NCBI GenBank assembly: GCA_943736015.1
Contig: OX031066.1
Span: 9,304,245 to 9,368,244 of the forward strand
Reading direction: 5' to 3'
Source of the DNA: Tridacna crocea
Lineage: Eukaryota; Mollusca; Bivalvia; Cardiida; Cardiidae
Length of the DNA: 64,000 bases
A program made the position numbers and the translations under genes. Below the pieces are notes generated by a model, which ran no database searches, had not been told where the DNA came from, and was given only the letters and a program-made list of their open reading frames with translations. Positions 1-10,323 of this stretch are shown here, in pieces; position 1 is the first letter of the stretch, and the number at the start of each line of letters is the position of its first letter.

Positions 1-60
1 CGGACGGACGGACGGACCGACCGACCGACAAGCTGACTCCTATATACCCCCCAAACAGAT
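1..60. repeat. GGAC/GACC tetranucleotide microsatellite at window edge
   Basis: The window opens with tandem GGAC units that switch to GACC and then end in non-repetitive DNA followed by a C-rich/T-rich run. It is cut by the window boundary, so its true length is unknown. Confidence 0.7.
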
Positions 61-113
61 TTTTTGGGGGTATAAATATTATGCTCTGTACATATATATA
101 AAATATTTACCAG

Positions 114-222
114 GAAATTGTTCAGGGAGAGACATGGCGACCAACTCGAAGTCACGGGTACTTCTAGTGAAGAAAAGACGGGTGCAGTGAATGATGCGTT
201 TCAGTTAAAAACAGTCGATGAG
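114..222 (+). CDS. Tentative N-terminal exon of the MFS transporter gene
   Basis: A hydrophilic open segment of about 35 codons (…TSSEEKTGAVNDAF…KTVDE) lies between a possible acceptor ending in ACCAG at 113 and a donor GAG/GTAAAT at 222/223. It ends in phase 0, which agrees with the phase-0 start of the next proposed exon at 1009. It would supply part of a cytoplasmic tail before TM1. There is no in-frame ATG, so if real it is internal. The call rests only on phase and splice-site agreement; it could be chance. Confidence 0.3.
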
Positions 223-1008
223 GTAAATATGAGAATTTCGTCTGTTGAGACCGTTCTTTGTTTCCATTTAGTATACAGAACCAATAAGATGTCTTCACGA
301 TCCATATTCAAAGTGCAATTTCCACAAAATGTTTAGTTACACATCCAATGGCCTGCAACACGCGAAAAGGAACATAATAATAAATATTTTCATACTTAAT
401 TTTGTATAAACCAGTATTTACCCAGTATTTACCAATCTCCACCTTCGTAATTTCGCGTGAAACATCAATGAGATTAAAGTTTTTCTGATAATACTGTTAG
501 TTTTACCTGAAATTGTTGAAATACTTTATGTTGGCAAATAGCCGTCCGGCACAAGGTTAAGCGGATGAACTGATTTAACTGAAACGTTACATACCTATAA
601 CCACATTCTATTTACTTAACTCTAAGTAAAACGAAACCTGTTTTATGTATATGATGGAGCCGAAGATTTGAAGGTAAAAGATTGTCTTGTAGGAATATTA
701 CAACGTCAAAGAAACGTGACAACCAGTTTTCGCTTGATATCTTATAGCTAGGATACCATCTTTATATGATTTAAAGTAGTCACCTCAAAGAATACTAAAG
801 AAAGCTGGAAACGTCGAAAAGAAATGTTGAATAGTTTCACATTGTTTTTACAGACTACAGGCGTTCGTTTTATGACTGAGTTCTCCATTTATATGATTTA
901 ATATTTAATTTAGACGTTGAGATTTTTCATGTGTTACAGGCAGTTGATTAAAAATTTAAAACTTTTGTTGTTGTTGTTGTCGTTTTATATTGTTCATCCA
1001 TTTTCAAG

Positions 1009-1179
1009 CAACTTTCATCAAGGAACAATAAAAGATCGCTTACAAGAGTAAATAAAGTGGAAGGAAGAGAGAACACAAGTTCCAACACAACAGCTGCCAG
1101 AGAGAAGTCATGCTCAGACCCAATCAAAAAGAGGAAGATACTTCAAACAGTGTTACTGTTGATAATATATGCCACAGCG
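1009..1179 (+). CDS. MFS transporter exon carrying TM1 start
   Basis: The 57 codons begin after an acceptor TTTTCAAG and end at a weak donor GCG/GTACAG. They read a basic, serine-rich stretch, then K-K-R-K, then a hydrophobic run ILQTVLLLIIYATA. That run continues directly and in phase into GLVYGQMGPT of the exon at 2936, which completes a typical MFS first helix followed by the loop before TM2. The phase match on both sides and the unbroken helix are the evidence. The donor is not consensus, so the exact end could shift by a few bases. Confidence 0.55.
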
Positions 1180-1650
1180 GTACAGTGAATCTTATCATGT
1201 TTTGTTATCTGACTCAACTATATGGACAACATCAAATAAGCCGGAATTTGAAAATGCCTAAACGACTTATATCAGTTTGAACATTGCATATACAGTAAAA
1301 ATAGATGTAAAAATAGATATTGGTCACCGTGCTCGTCTCTAAGAAATTTGCCTTTCAAAAAATTATATAAAATTCTTTTTAAGAAGTAAACTTCACTGAT
1401 CTCTGTGGAAGTTAATATTTACAAGGAAAAATACGAAATGAAAGCTCAGTGGAAAAGGAAGAAAATGCTAATTAGGACTGACTTTGCCTTTCCTTACAAT
1501 AATTTTCAAAGTGTAGGCTTCTATACTTAAATAGCTTTAAATTTCCTGCTTGTTTGCTTCTTTGTCAGCAGTATTTCAGTCATTCGACGGTGACAGTTCA
1601 CCGAACCATTTCTTTTTCTTTACTCATACTACTACAGTGTTAGTTGTACA

Positions 1651-1790
1651 GTCAGTGGCAGGGGACTTGGAAACTTGTTCACGGCTGTGGTTAATCATGT
1701 CGCCCCGAGCCGAAAGCCCCGAGCCGAAAGTGAGGTGGCGACATGATTCACCACAGCCGTGAACAAGTTTCCAAGTCCCCTGCCACCTGA
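1651..1790. repeat. Inverted repeat with about 53-base arms
   Basis: The arm at 1651-1704 (GGCAGGGGACTTGGAAACTT followed by the CGGCTGTGG segment) is repeated in reverse complement at 1737-1790 around a short spacer holding two tandem CCGAGCCGAAAG units. It is a foldback or MITE-like hairpin inside the transporter intron. I could not assign a family. Confidence 0.85.
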
Positions 1791-2233
1791 CCGTACAACG
1801 AATTTATTATACTGCAAAGTTTTACCTTTTTAAAACGCGTTAAGCGAAATTTTCCTGTTTTATAATTTCACATATCGAGTATACTGACGAAATAGAAATT
1901 CCCTCCTGTGTGCCCCAATTCAATGAAAACGTGCAGTTTGGTGCATAAATGTGCAGTCTGGTGATCGATCGACGCCGCCATTTTGGATGTTGTGTTGCAC
2001 GTGTACTGATGTTTACGGGGCATTCAAAAGGGAAACTGGTTTTACGTGTTTTTTGCCAGGGAACATGATTTATATTCCCGGCATGTTAACCAATCAGATC
2101 ACGAGAAATTTCTTTGCAGTATAATAAAAAAGGCTAATTGTTTCAATACTCCCAAATAGTATTACGATATGTGCGAAAAATACACAGTTGCACTTTTGTT
2201 TCATTATTTATGTCTAAAACACATGGGCGCGAG

Positions 2234-2323
2234 CATATCGTCGGTGTACTTCCAAAACCTCGTAATTACAGCTTGTTACAAGCTGTAGATACGAGGTTTT
2301 GGAAGTACACCGACGATATGTGA
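2234..2323. repeat. Inverted repeat, about 40-base arms
   Basis: The arms read ATCGTCGGTGTACTTCCAAA continuing into ACCTCGTA, and its reverse complement, around a short centre (TTACAGCTTGTTACAAGCTGTA). A diverged half copy (CAAGCTGTAGTTACGAGATT) lies at 17149-17192. It is probably the end of a small hairpin element in a host intron. Confidence 0.75.
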
Positions 2324-2439
2324 TATACTTCGTTAAAAGGCAAAGTATCCAAAGAAGGCAACACAATGTAAAAACACATTATTTTCTTACATTTCTCGTA
2401 CTTATTTCTGCATGGTTAGCCATCCATTCCCTTTCAGTG

Positions 2440-2830
2440 AATAAGGCATGTTATTATATACCAAGCAGTGAAATCCTGGAATTTCCCAGTGTAATAAATT
2501 TTGATATCATCACTAGTGACGATATCAACTTTCACTTTCACTTCCTGCCGTAATTTAGGACCTTTTTTTTTTCATTAAGCACATATACATAGTGTTAATT
2601 AAAGATGTTAATGTTAATAAGGTATATAATAAATAGAATAATCAACTGGTTATTATTGATATGAAAAATATCTCACGCGGATGTGTTGTAAGGCGTTAAA
2701 AAAACTCGTGCTGCGTACTCGTTTTTTTCAACGCCTAACAACGCATCCTCGTGAGACATTTTTCATATAAAAAATAACCAGTTGATTATTCTCTATTTTA
2801 ATGATTGGTTTAATTATAAAAATATGGACA
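2440..2830 (+). repeat. Intronic repeat block with internal hairpin, inverted copy at 16212-16590
   Basis: The block holds a segment around ATATCAACTTTCACTTTCAC and then a near-palindrome (2638-2793) whose arms contain ATATGAAAAATATCTCAC and AACGCCT. The same two parts occur on the opposite strand at 16212-16590. The two blocks therefore form a second inverted pair around the transposon-bearing region. No coding sequence is seen. Confidence 0.75.
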
Positions 2831-2935
2831 GGCCTTCTTCAAAAGCCAACATACTAGCAAACTATAAATGTTGATAGACGACAATATATTAAGCAGGATA
2901 AGTGTTAACATTTCTTTTTTTTTTTTTGCCAACAG

Positions 2936-3071
2936 GGTTTGGTATATGGACAAATGGGTCCAACGTTACCAGATCTGCAAAGGATAAGCGGTGTACAATT
3001 AGAAAAAGCCTCGTGGATTCTCACTGGTTTTGCCATCGGCTACTTACTTGGCTGTTTACTCGGCGGGATAT
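2936..3071 (+). CDS. MFS transporter exon, TM1 end to TM2
   Basis: The exon follows a long polypyrimidine tract and AACAG, and ends at a consensus donor GTAAGT. It encodes 45 codons plus one base: GLVYGQMGPTLPDL, a loop, then ASWILTGFAIGYLLGCLLGG as TM2. G-Q-x-G-P-T followed by an acidic residue, and G-Y-L-L-G-x-x-L-G-G, are hallmark stretches of NaGLT1/MFSD4 transporters. It joins in phase to the exons on each side. Confidence 0.85.
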
Positions 3072-3296
3072 GTAAGTAACGTATCCTATCCCATTATGAT
3101 CCGATAGAAACTACAGAGAGGGGATTGAGATTTTCTTCCAGAGAGTACCTCAAGAGTATTTCAAAGATGACAAAAGATAACTTCCATGCTTTTATATAGT
3201 TTGCAATTTAATGGATAAGGCTAACGTCTATTTGACAAGATCTATAAACATCTTTGTATTTTGTATGTCAATGCACATACCGAAGGTACACATTTA

Positions 3297-3460
3297 AGTT
3301 TAGTTTAAACATATTTTATTGCCAAGTTAGGTCACAAAAATAAGATTTACAATACAGAAAAATATACAAAATCAAGCGAATATGCAAACGGGTCTGACCA
3401 CAAGTTCTCGCAACTGAGATTCGGTCATTCCATCGGGTACTCACTAAAGTCATAATTCAA
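3297..3460 (-). repeat. Minus-strand LINE 3'-end-like fragment
   Basis: Read on the minus strand this ends AATAAAATATGTTTAAACTA, close to the 3' end of the LINE at 32676-32703. Its inner part (GAATCTCAGTTGCGAGAACT on the minus strand) has a second copy on the plus strand near 33165-33270. It is probably a 5'-truncated LINE or SINE tail inside the transporter intron. Confidence 0.45.
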
Positions 3461-4503
3461 TTTATTAATTGAAAGCAGATTCACGACGGTTTATCGTTGT
3501 ACAGCTTATTAAATTGTATATTTTCTTTTTAATTGAAATAGAAAAGGGAAATGCCACACATTTATCTAATAACAATGTATATCACTTGTAGTAACTATTT
3601 ACCATACTTTTTGGCAGCTAAAAAGCTATGGTATCGTGTAATAGATGTTTTTAACCTTTTAATCAGCCGATTAATTCAAGTAACGTTTTTTTTTTTGCAA
3701 ATGGTTTACGCACAACATATTGTACTGGTTATTTCAAGAACGTTTTCAGTTAAAATACATAAGTCTTCAAATATATCATTTCTGTAGTAAAAGGCAGATC
3801 GTGTAATAATGTGTGGAAAATTTTCTGTCACGTTATATACTACTTCAGGTCTAAGACATGAAAAATGATAATTAACAACAATACCAGTCTCAGTGTTGCC
3901 AGTCCTTTGATTCGGTATCATGAATCAAAGAATTTGCAAATAGGTCTATGTTTTCAACATAATGTAATCTTTAGTAACAGTTTCTTACCAACATTTGAGC
4001 CATGTAAAGGGGCTTAACGTATCTGATAAATTATTGACAAAAGGTCAGTCTGCGCATTCTGTTACATGCCCAACAAGGACAAGTCTACCTGAAGGTTGAG
4101 TCGATTGTTAGACAAAATAGAATTTCAAGATCCATTATCATGTGATGATTTGCTAGACACACGTATCACATTACAACACGCTGGATGGCAATGGACAATT
4201 ACACATCTAATTTGGGTATTCAGGGTACAGAACCGGGCTAATTTTCAAAACGACAACCGTTATTTTGAATTTCAGAATCACATAAACGTTTACTAAATAA
4301 AAAGCTACTTGTTGCAACTCAATCAGCTATTATCAGCTAGCATGTGACCTATGCACCGGTCATTTATTAAAACAACTCCTACAGGCTTTGGTATAAGCCG
4401 TACTTGTCCTTAGTATATGGGATCGATGCTGCGTCATAGCAGACAGGTCGAATCTTCGGATATGATATGCGCAGACTACGTTTGCATCATGGAGTTGCAT
4501 TCA

Positions 4504-4876
4504 GGTAAGACCTGTGTAATGGAAAACAGCAATTTCCACTGAAATATCATCCTGCAAAATTAGCTATAATTAAAAATGAGTTTTATTTAAGTACTTCCAT
4601 CATTTCATTTTTTCCATTTTTTCCTTCTTTGAATTATCATTTATCAATCTAAAACCACTATATTCTCAATTCAAAAATAGATAATAATTACCTCCCTTTT
4701 CAGAAAACTAACAAAAGTGTCAAAAATTAATTTCAAGATAGACATAAACGGAATTTCTGATGCGTTAGAAGTGTGCAAAAATATTATTTCTGCATAAATT
4801 GTTATTTATTCTCATTTATCAACCAATTAGAATTTTTGCTCCATGTTCACAGGAAGTGCATTACACAGGTCTTACC
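4504..4876. mobile_element. TTAA MITE family D (GGTAAGACC ends), copy 1
   Basis: About 373 bases with inverted ends GGTAAGACCTGTGTAATG. The right flank is TTAA (4877-4880) and the left flank is TTCA, one base off. The body matches the copy at 32769-33139. The right-hand TTAA is shared with the adjoining family-A MITE, so two TTAA elements lie end to end. The GGT start resembles the large transposon at 7956, so it may use the same class of transposase; that is inference. Confidence 0.8.
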
Positions 4877-4880
4877 TTAA

Positions 4881-5094
4881 CTCATTACCAATATTTTAGA
4901 CTTGTCCAAATCGAAAGCATTTGCAGACGACTAAATAAAAGTGACAGAAAATTTGAAGTTTGTTTTGTGAAGGGTAGAAAACATTGTGGGAAAAGGAGAA
5001 AATGCTGGTTACCAGCATTTTCTCCTTTTCCCACAATGTTTTCAAAATGTTTCTTTTCCAGGACAGTCAAAAGTAGGGATTGTGTGGTAATGGG
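4881..5094. mobile_element. TTAA hairpin MITE, family A
   Basis: Reference copy. It is flanked by TTAA on both sides (4877-4880 and 5095-5098), with ends CTCATTACC and GGTAATGGG. The interior has AATATTTTAGACTTGTCCAA, AAAGCATTTGCAGACGAC, then a perfect hairpin at 4981-5039 (ATTGTGGGAAAAGGAGAAAA arm, centre CTGGTTACCAG). There is no coding capacity. Ends starting CCC or similar next to TTAA suggest piggyBac-type mobilisation. Confidence 0.88.
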
Positions 5095-5233
5095 TTAAAT
5101 CACTTTTTGATAGAGTAAGGCTCATTTTTAATTTGTCAATGCTCTTGCATCCATCTTATTTGAACGTCAAACGGGCAAATTGGTAGGCAGAATAAGCCAA
5201 TGCTTTCTTATTGAAGAAATTCGTTTATTTCAG

Positions 5234-5383
5234 TACTGGAGAAGTTTAATCCATACTTACTACTTTTCCTGTACACTTTTGGGGTTGCTATAACCACGGC
5301 ATTGTTACCATGGATACCAGGGCTCGTAATCATGGTGATACTCCGAGTGGGCACTGGGTTCGGCATTGGTTGTCAAGACACAG
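5234..5383 (+). CDS. MFS transporter exon, TM3 and TM4
   Basis: The exon is bounded by TTTCAG and CAG/GTAAAA. With one base carried over it encodes LLEKFNPYLLLFLYTFGVAI… (TM3) and …GLVIMVILRVGTGFGIGCQD (TM4 with its following loop). The R-V-x-x-G-x-G-x-G-x-x-D-T-G pattern is the MFS motif in the region where NaGLT1 proteins read G-x-G-x-x-D-T-G-G. It leaves one base, completed by the exon at 16891 across an 11.5 kb intron. Confidence 0.85.
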
Positions 5384-5473
5384 GTAAAAAAAAGCAACAA
5401 CTACTAATAAAAATAAAATAAACCTTCAACATATACCATTTCCATAGCTGACGGAACATATATAAGCTTCGGT

Positions 5474-5590
5474 TTAACCCTTTGTAGGCTGCTGAACGCG
5501 ACTCACTGGCCTTTTTCGGACAGCGCAGATCAAAGATCAGACTGCACGGAATGTGCAGTCTGATCTTTGACCTGCCCTGTCCGATATGGA
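5474..5590. repeat. Hairpin MITE, family C
   Basis: It starts TTAACCCTTTGTAGGCTGCT, has CGCGACTCACTGGCC, and then a hairpin at 5521-5584 with arms CAAAGATCAGACTGCAC around GGAATG. The same GATCAGACTGCA hairpin recurs near 33350, 46950, 52940, 57790 and 60370. Confidence 0.75.
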
Positions 5591-5599
5591 CATTATGGA

Positions 5600-6200
5600 C
5601 ATATTCCTCACCCCCCCACCACCCCCATTCTTTTGTAATTGCAACATTTTAGTTTTTCATTATCGGATCAAAATTTTCATTGTAGCGCCGCATGAGCGGC
5701 GGCACTATATTTTTATTCGGTTTTGAAGAGTACCTATGGAGGCTATATTGTTAACTCGGCTTTCAGTCATTTCGCATTTAAATCATATCGTACCTATGCC
5801 ATTTCGTACAATTTTGATAAATTCGTACCCATCTTTTTTTTTTTGTCATTTCATACTCACTTCGATCATTTTTGGTCATTTTTCATACCCAGTTTTTAAT
5901 ATCAATTTGGTAAGTTGAAACCTAGTTTTTAATACAATTTTCTTCTGTTGTTTCTCGAATGACAACTGCTTTTGTACATAGCTTCAAATTAAAATGATAT
6001 TAAATTTCGCCGAAGGATAGGTATGATATGATATTTTTGAAGTTCTAAGTATCATTGTAAGGATTGTTTAGGACTTCTTAGTTCATTTTTCACCTTGTTC
6101 TGCACAAATTTACTTTGGTCAATTTGAAATGCTGTTATGTGCCTTATTTCAGAAACAACTGATTGGCGGCGCCATTGATGTTATGCATCAACATTTTCTT
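5600..6200. other. Transporter intron, no feature recognised
   Basis: AT-rich sequence with a short C-run near 5610-5625 and T-runs near 5830. I see no splice-bounded open frame and no repeat shared with the rest of the window. Confidence 0.5.
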
Positions 6201-6215
6201 GTTTAAGTTATTTAA

Positions 6216-6437
6216 CTCATTACCACACGAGAAAATTTTGGACTGGTCCAAATTGAAAGCATTTGCAGACGACAAAATAAAGGTGACTGAAATATAGAAA
6301 TTTGTTCTGGCAAGGGTAGAAAACACTGTGGGAAAAGGAGAAAATGCTGGTTACCAGCATTTTCTCCTTTTCCCACAGTGTTTTCAAAAGGCTTGTTTCT
6401 CAGGGGGCGTCAAAAGTAGGGATTGAGTGGTAATGGG
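6216..6437. mobile_element. TTAA hairpin MITE, family A
   Basis: TTAA at the left, CTCATTACCACACGAG end, GGTAATGGG at the right; hairpin 6321-6384. The arms carry a paired change relative to the copy at 4881: CACTGTGGG matched by CCCACAGTG, where others have CATTGTGGG and CCCACAATG. Confidence 0.85.
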
Positions 6438-6975
6438 TTGATAGGAAAAGATTTAACTCTTGCAGAGCTAAATATATAAACTTGACGTACACTGCTATTA
6501 AAGCTGATTAACATTTCATGAGGCATTACTAATAAAGGACACGGTATAGATTCAAGATCAGTTTGTACATTTTGTGCAGCCTGACCCAAATCTCTGCTGT
6601 CTAAAAGGCCGAAATATTTGGCCTTTTTTCTGCGACGTGTGCATGTTTTTTGTGTTCCTTGAAGTCAAAATTTTAAAGGTCACTATTATTGTAGATATCC
6701 ATTTTTCTTTTGACAAGGTGCAAAATAAATTTTACGGGATGCATTCAAACCAAACGTCACATAATTATTCATATAACCATTTTCCTTAATAAATGACTCA
6801 ATTATGAGGTAGCATGGTTCTTTGACATGCAGAAGATTAACACGCAGCAAAGTTTCTTGGCCCATGTTACCCTGTACGGATTGCATAAGCTAGCCTTGGT
6901 CGACACTTTTTGCAAATACAAAAGCCTACATAATAGGGCTTAATTTTATAAAACCGTGATTGAATTGCGTTTTAA

Positions 6976-7201
6976 CCCCTTACCACACGATCCCTGCTTT
7001 TGACGACCCTGAGAAAGAAGCCTTTAGAAAATATTGTAGGAAATGGAGAAAATGCTGGTGATCAGCATTTTCTCCTTTTCCCCACAATGATTTCTTTCCT
7101 TCACAAAAACAAATAATTTCAAAGCTTCAGTCACTTTTATTTCGTAGTTTACAAATGCTTTCGATTTGGACAAGCTTGAAATAATGTTGTTTGGTAATGA
7201 G
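6976..7201. mobile_element. TTAA hairpin MITE, family A (opposite orientation)
   Basis: Flanked by TTAA at 6972-6975 and 7202-7205. The ends read CCCCTTACCACACGATCC and TTGGTAATGAG. The central hairpin around AAAATGCTGGTGATCAGCAT is slightly imperfect. Confidence 0.85.
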
Positions 7202-7375
7202 TTAAATCAGAACAGGCAAGAGGGCGTACTTTTAAAATGATCAAATGAGTAAGAACATCACTTACCAATAAAGGGATGGACCCCGTGATCGAGTCGCCAG
7301 CTCTTCGCTTTATTTTCAAAATCCGAAAACAAACGAAATAAGGCCACAGCCTTGGAAGAAATCTCGGACAAATAT

Positions 7376-7955
7376 CACACTGATCAACGTGAGCCGTGGA
7401 CACCATGTGTTCTCGGTACACCAGATCGAATTTTCCATGGAAGAACCGGAGGTGGTGTAAGTGTTTTCATTTTTATGGACCTGATTTACAGCAATGTCAA
7501 GACGAATGATTGATCTGTTTACACACATACTAGGGAATAATAATACCGTCATACAAGCGAGCTGTGGCTTTATAAGCAATTGGGGTCTTACTTTTTTGAA
7601 GTTTGTTGCCGATTTTCGGACAAAATCCCCTTACTATTGTTCATTTTACAAGTTTGTATGATACGATAAATGTATCCCCTAAAGGAACACAAAATTTCAC
7701 TTATAAATGTCCATCCAAAGCGAAGATATACGTTTTTGAATGGACCTGGGTAGAGGAAAACATGCTAACAAGACACCATTTTCATTTTCAGAGTATGTAC
7801 ATGGACACCAGATCAGGAAAAGCTTGTGGTAACTGGACACCAACCTTTAAATCATCAATATTTCTGCCTGAAACTCGATGCATGGGCTGTATACGAAGAC
7901 TATTTATGTAAACATTATGTCACTACGGTCCATTACCTGATAAAGAGCATGTTAA
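7376..7955 (+). repeat. Left arm (part 1) of a large inverted repeat
   Basis: This segment plus 13568-14083 matches, in reverse complement and at roughly 90 percent by eye, the uninterrupted block 14806-15938. The transposon copy 1 lies exactly between the two parts. Short open frames occur in both arms, and a splice-like segment (a TTTCATTTTCAG acceptor near 7790) is present, but I cannot identify a protein. Confidence 0.85.
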
Positions 7956-8353
7956 GGTGTTCGAGGCCTAACTCTCTGCGAAATCATCGTCTAATATCGT
8001 GTAATATCGACGTACTCGGACGAGCTGTCGGTTAATCTCGGTCTCTACCGTAGTTTTCGTATTTTTTCTGGATGAACTCTGCATACCGGTGATTTTTTTC
8101 AGACAATATTCTAGAAATTTTTAGAAAACGAAATTTATTTTTTTACCAAAAAAACTGATTTGATTTTAGTTGTTTGTAAGTCACGTGACGTGGGTTTTCC
8201 CCACTTGACGTATTTATATTTGGTTCCAAAATGGCAGACCTTATCGACAAAATTAGGGACTACCGTTGTCGTTGCCGAAAAACTAAATCATAGCGGGCCA
8301 AAAGGTCAGTTATTATAGATCATAACTATGCACTTGGATTTATCTGCAAATGA

Positions 8354-8650
8354 ATGAGTTGCACGAGGGAGATTTGTCCGGTGGAGGGCAAATTAAATGA
8401 AAAAGAACATCGCCCGAAAGGTCGACGGATAGTGGAATTTTCAGTTTTATTAGAAGCGCTTCAAAACTGTGAAAAATGCCGACTTGGACCTGTTCCACTT
8501 ACCTTGTATACTATCAAAGGTGAAACGAAGGAAAGACTTGGTGGCTATTTGAAAGTTCAGAGCCAAAATCCAGATTTTTGCCATGTAAACACAGCACCTT
8601 ATGGAAAAACGTACCGTGCTAGGAAGACTGGGGCACACAGCTTGGTACAG
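8354..8650 (+). pseudogene. Transposase N-terminal exon (Mutator-like/Kolobok-like), copy 1
   Basis: The 99 codons from ATG to a consensus donor CAG/GTAAGA contain GRRIVEFSVLLEALQNCEKC and, later, the L-G-G-Y-L-K-V-Q-S stretch and a KTY(R) end. I know the G-R-R-I-V-x-x-x-V-L-x-x-x-L followed by C-x-x-C and L-x-V-x-C order as the start of Mutator-like transposase-domain proteins common in invertebrate genomes. One expected Cys pair is partly replaced here. The exon does not join in frame to the next recognised piece, so the gene is incomplete or an exon is lost. Confidence 0.6.
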
Positions 8651-8682
8651 GTAAGAAATATACACGTGTGACTGTGACTCTG

Positions 8683-8882
8683 CTCAAATCCCTACTTTTG
8701 ATGCCCCTGTGAAAGAAGCCTCTTGAAAACACTGTGGGAAAAGGAGAAAATGCTGGTAACTCCTGTTTCCAGTGTTTTCTACCCTTCCCAGAACAAATTT
8801 CAATTTCTCAGTCACCTTTATTTTGTTGTCTGCAAATGCTTTCAATTTGAACAAGTCTAAAATTTTGTTGTGTGGTAAAAAG
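8683..8882 (-). mobile_element. Family-A MITE inside transposon copy 1, degraded
   Basis: It has ATCCCTACTTTTGATGCCCC at one end, TTGTGTGGTAAAAAGTTAA at the other, and a damaged central hairpin. Its bases 8694-8701 (ACTTTTGA) are the site where the 2.7 kb element has inserted in transposon copy 2. Confidence 0.75.
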
Positions 8883-9077
8883 TTAATTGGACAATGCCCC
8901 CCGTAATATCCTCCATATACCGGTATGTTTTCCACAAAAAAAATGCACAATCCAAGGACAGAAATCTGTACAAGCCTACTTAGTCTAGTGACTCTGTAAT
9001 GCTATATCTTTTTTTTTCCTAAGTATTTTCTGTGTATAGAACAAAAGTGTAATAATTATGAAGATGTTTATAAAACA

Positions 9078-9340
9078 ATTGCCAGATGACAAAATTTTGG
9101 ACTTGTCCAAAATGTAAGAAAATGTAGACAAATATAAAGAAGAAAATAATTAAAAATGAAAACAAAAAGTTCTCTGTAGGATAGAAAAAATTGTAGAAAA
9201 AGAAGAACTACATGTATCTTGATTATGATACTACTAGCATTTCTTATTTTCCCCATATATTTTAATTGATAATATCTCAAGCTCATGTAAATCAATGATT
9301 GAAGGCTTGTGTCAGTGAGAAAATGTATCATGTTTGTGAA
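9078..9340. repeat. Degraded family-A MITE in transposon copy 1
   Basis: It keeps GACAAAATTTTGGACTTGTC and a GATAGAAAAAATTGTAGAAA remnant of the hairpin arm, but the palindrome is no longer matched. It is an old insertion carried by the transposon. Confidence 0.5.
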
Positions 9341-9403
9341 ATGAAATGAATTCTTTTCAGCACTTTTACAAGTTTTTCTGATTTTTTTTTCTCCTTTATG
9401 CAG

Positions 9404-9490
9404 AGCAATAGAAGAGTCTTGTGCTGCTGAATGGAAATGTAAAGAAGACATGGAGTTAAACTCTGTACCAGTAATTGAAAAAAGTAAGAG
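9404..9490 (+). pseudogene. Transposase internal exon fragment, copy 1
   Basis: Bounded by TTTATGCAG and GAG/GTAGGT. One frame reads AIEESCAAEWKCKEDMEL, comparable to the A-I-E-x-x-A-x-E-S-C region of Mutator-like transposases just before their acidic spacer. It is out of phase with the exon at 8354, so an intermediate exon is missing or unrecognised. Confidence 0.45.
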
Positions 9491-9790
9491 GTAGGTTTGA
9501 ATCTACACATATTACTGTGTATTTGTTACTTTGGTAAATGAGACAGTATTTATAATATTAACCAATATTTAAATTTTGGTGTGAGGACATTTGCCATGAT
9601 TCATACTCAAAGTATCATTTCAAAACATAATTCTAAGTAGAATGCTGCTTGTTTTGTGCATTGCATCACAGTCATTGTGACACTCAGATCATAACTGCAT
9701 GAAAAACAAAGCAATGTGCTTGTAAAGAATAAAAAATTATTCTATTTCAGGAGTTTTAATGGAAACACAACTTATATACAAACTGGAGTC

Positions 9791-9907
9791 GTTTATCGGA
9801 AAAAGAGAAATTTGCTTATTACAAGCAATTTCTCCTTTTCCCATAGCCTTTTTAAAAGACTTGTACTGCAGACACGTAAAACCACAGCTTTGTTTGGTAA
9901 AGGGCTA
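9791..9907. repeat. Truncated family-A MITE with variant hairpin
   Basis: The hairpin arms read GGAAAAAGAGAAATTTGCTT and AAGCAATTTCTCCTTTTCC around ATTAC. The usual GCTGGTTACCAGC centre is changed on both sides. The right end is TTGGTAAAGGG followed by CTAA instead of TTAA. Confidence 0.65.
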
Positions 9908-10064
9908 AATTTGTCTCTTGTCCGATTTTTCAATCATGTTTTGTGCTATCTATATTTCAGAAAAGAAAGTGCTGGTTTGATTGTTGCTTGCCAAAAGGTT
10001 TCAAGGGCTAGGAGAAGCTGTTGACCAAGTTTCCTCACAAAGAGCGCTATGGAATGTCATGAGC

Positions 10065-10108
10065 TGTAGATACTGCCTGGCAGAAAAGGGGATTTGATAG
10101 TCTAACAT
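10065..10108 (+). pseudogene. Transposase catalytic-domain fragment, copy 1
   Basis: One frame reads VDTAWQKRGFDSLT just before a GTATGT donor. D-x-x-W-Q-K-R-G-x-x-S-L-T is a strongly conserved stretch of Mutator-like/Kolobok-like transposases, and the Asp is thought to be the first catalytic acid. Stops TAG and TGA lie just upstream in the same frame between 9961 and 10065, so either a further splice exists or the gene is dead. Confidence 0.6.
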
Positions 10109-10323
10109 GTATGTTTTCCCATATGTTTGTTCGTAATCTTTTCATGATATTTCTTGTTTCATTTTTACAATCTCTAGACTTTTTATCATACAATATTTTG
10201 TAAGTTTAAATGAAAGAGCATGTTTATGAAAATGTGAGCTGGAATGTGTGGCATTTACGGTGGATCTGCTGTGATGTTTGTAGCACCCTACTACCAAATT
10301 AAAAATTATGAAATTTCATCTAA

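Noticed and set aside
4799-5098. 99-residue open frame and its minus-strand partner
   Set aside because: They run through the family-A MITE hairpin; the palindrome gives mirrored frames on both strands. The same applies near 58848-59156, 45341-45541, 59094-59417 and similar places.
8694-8701. ACTTTTGA as part of a longer host-site motif
   Set aside because: It is simply the end region of a family-A MITE where the nested element landed in copy 2; no separate function is evident.
9068-9451. 127-residue minus-strand frame, repeated at 25621-26004
   Set aside because: Its conservation simply reflects the recent transposon duplication; it overlaps a degraded MITE and has skewed, low-complexity composition.
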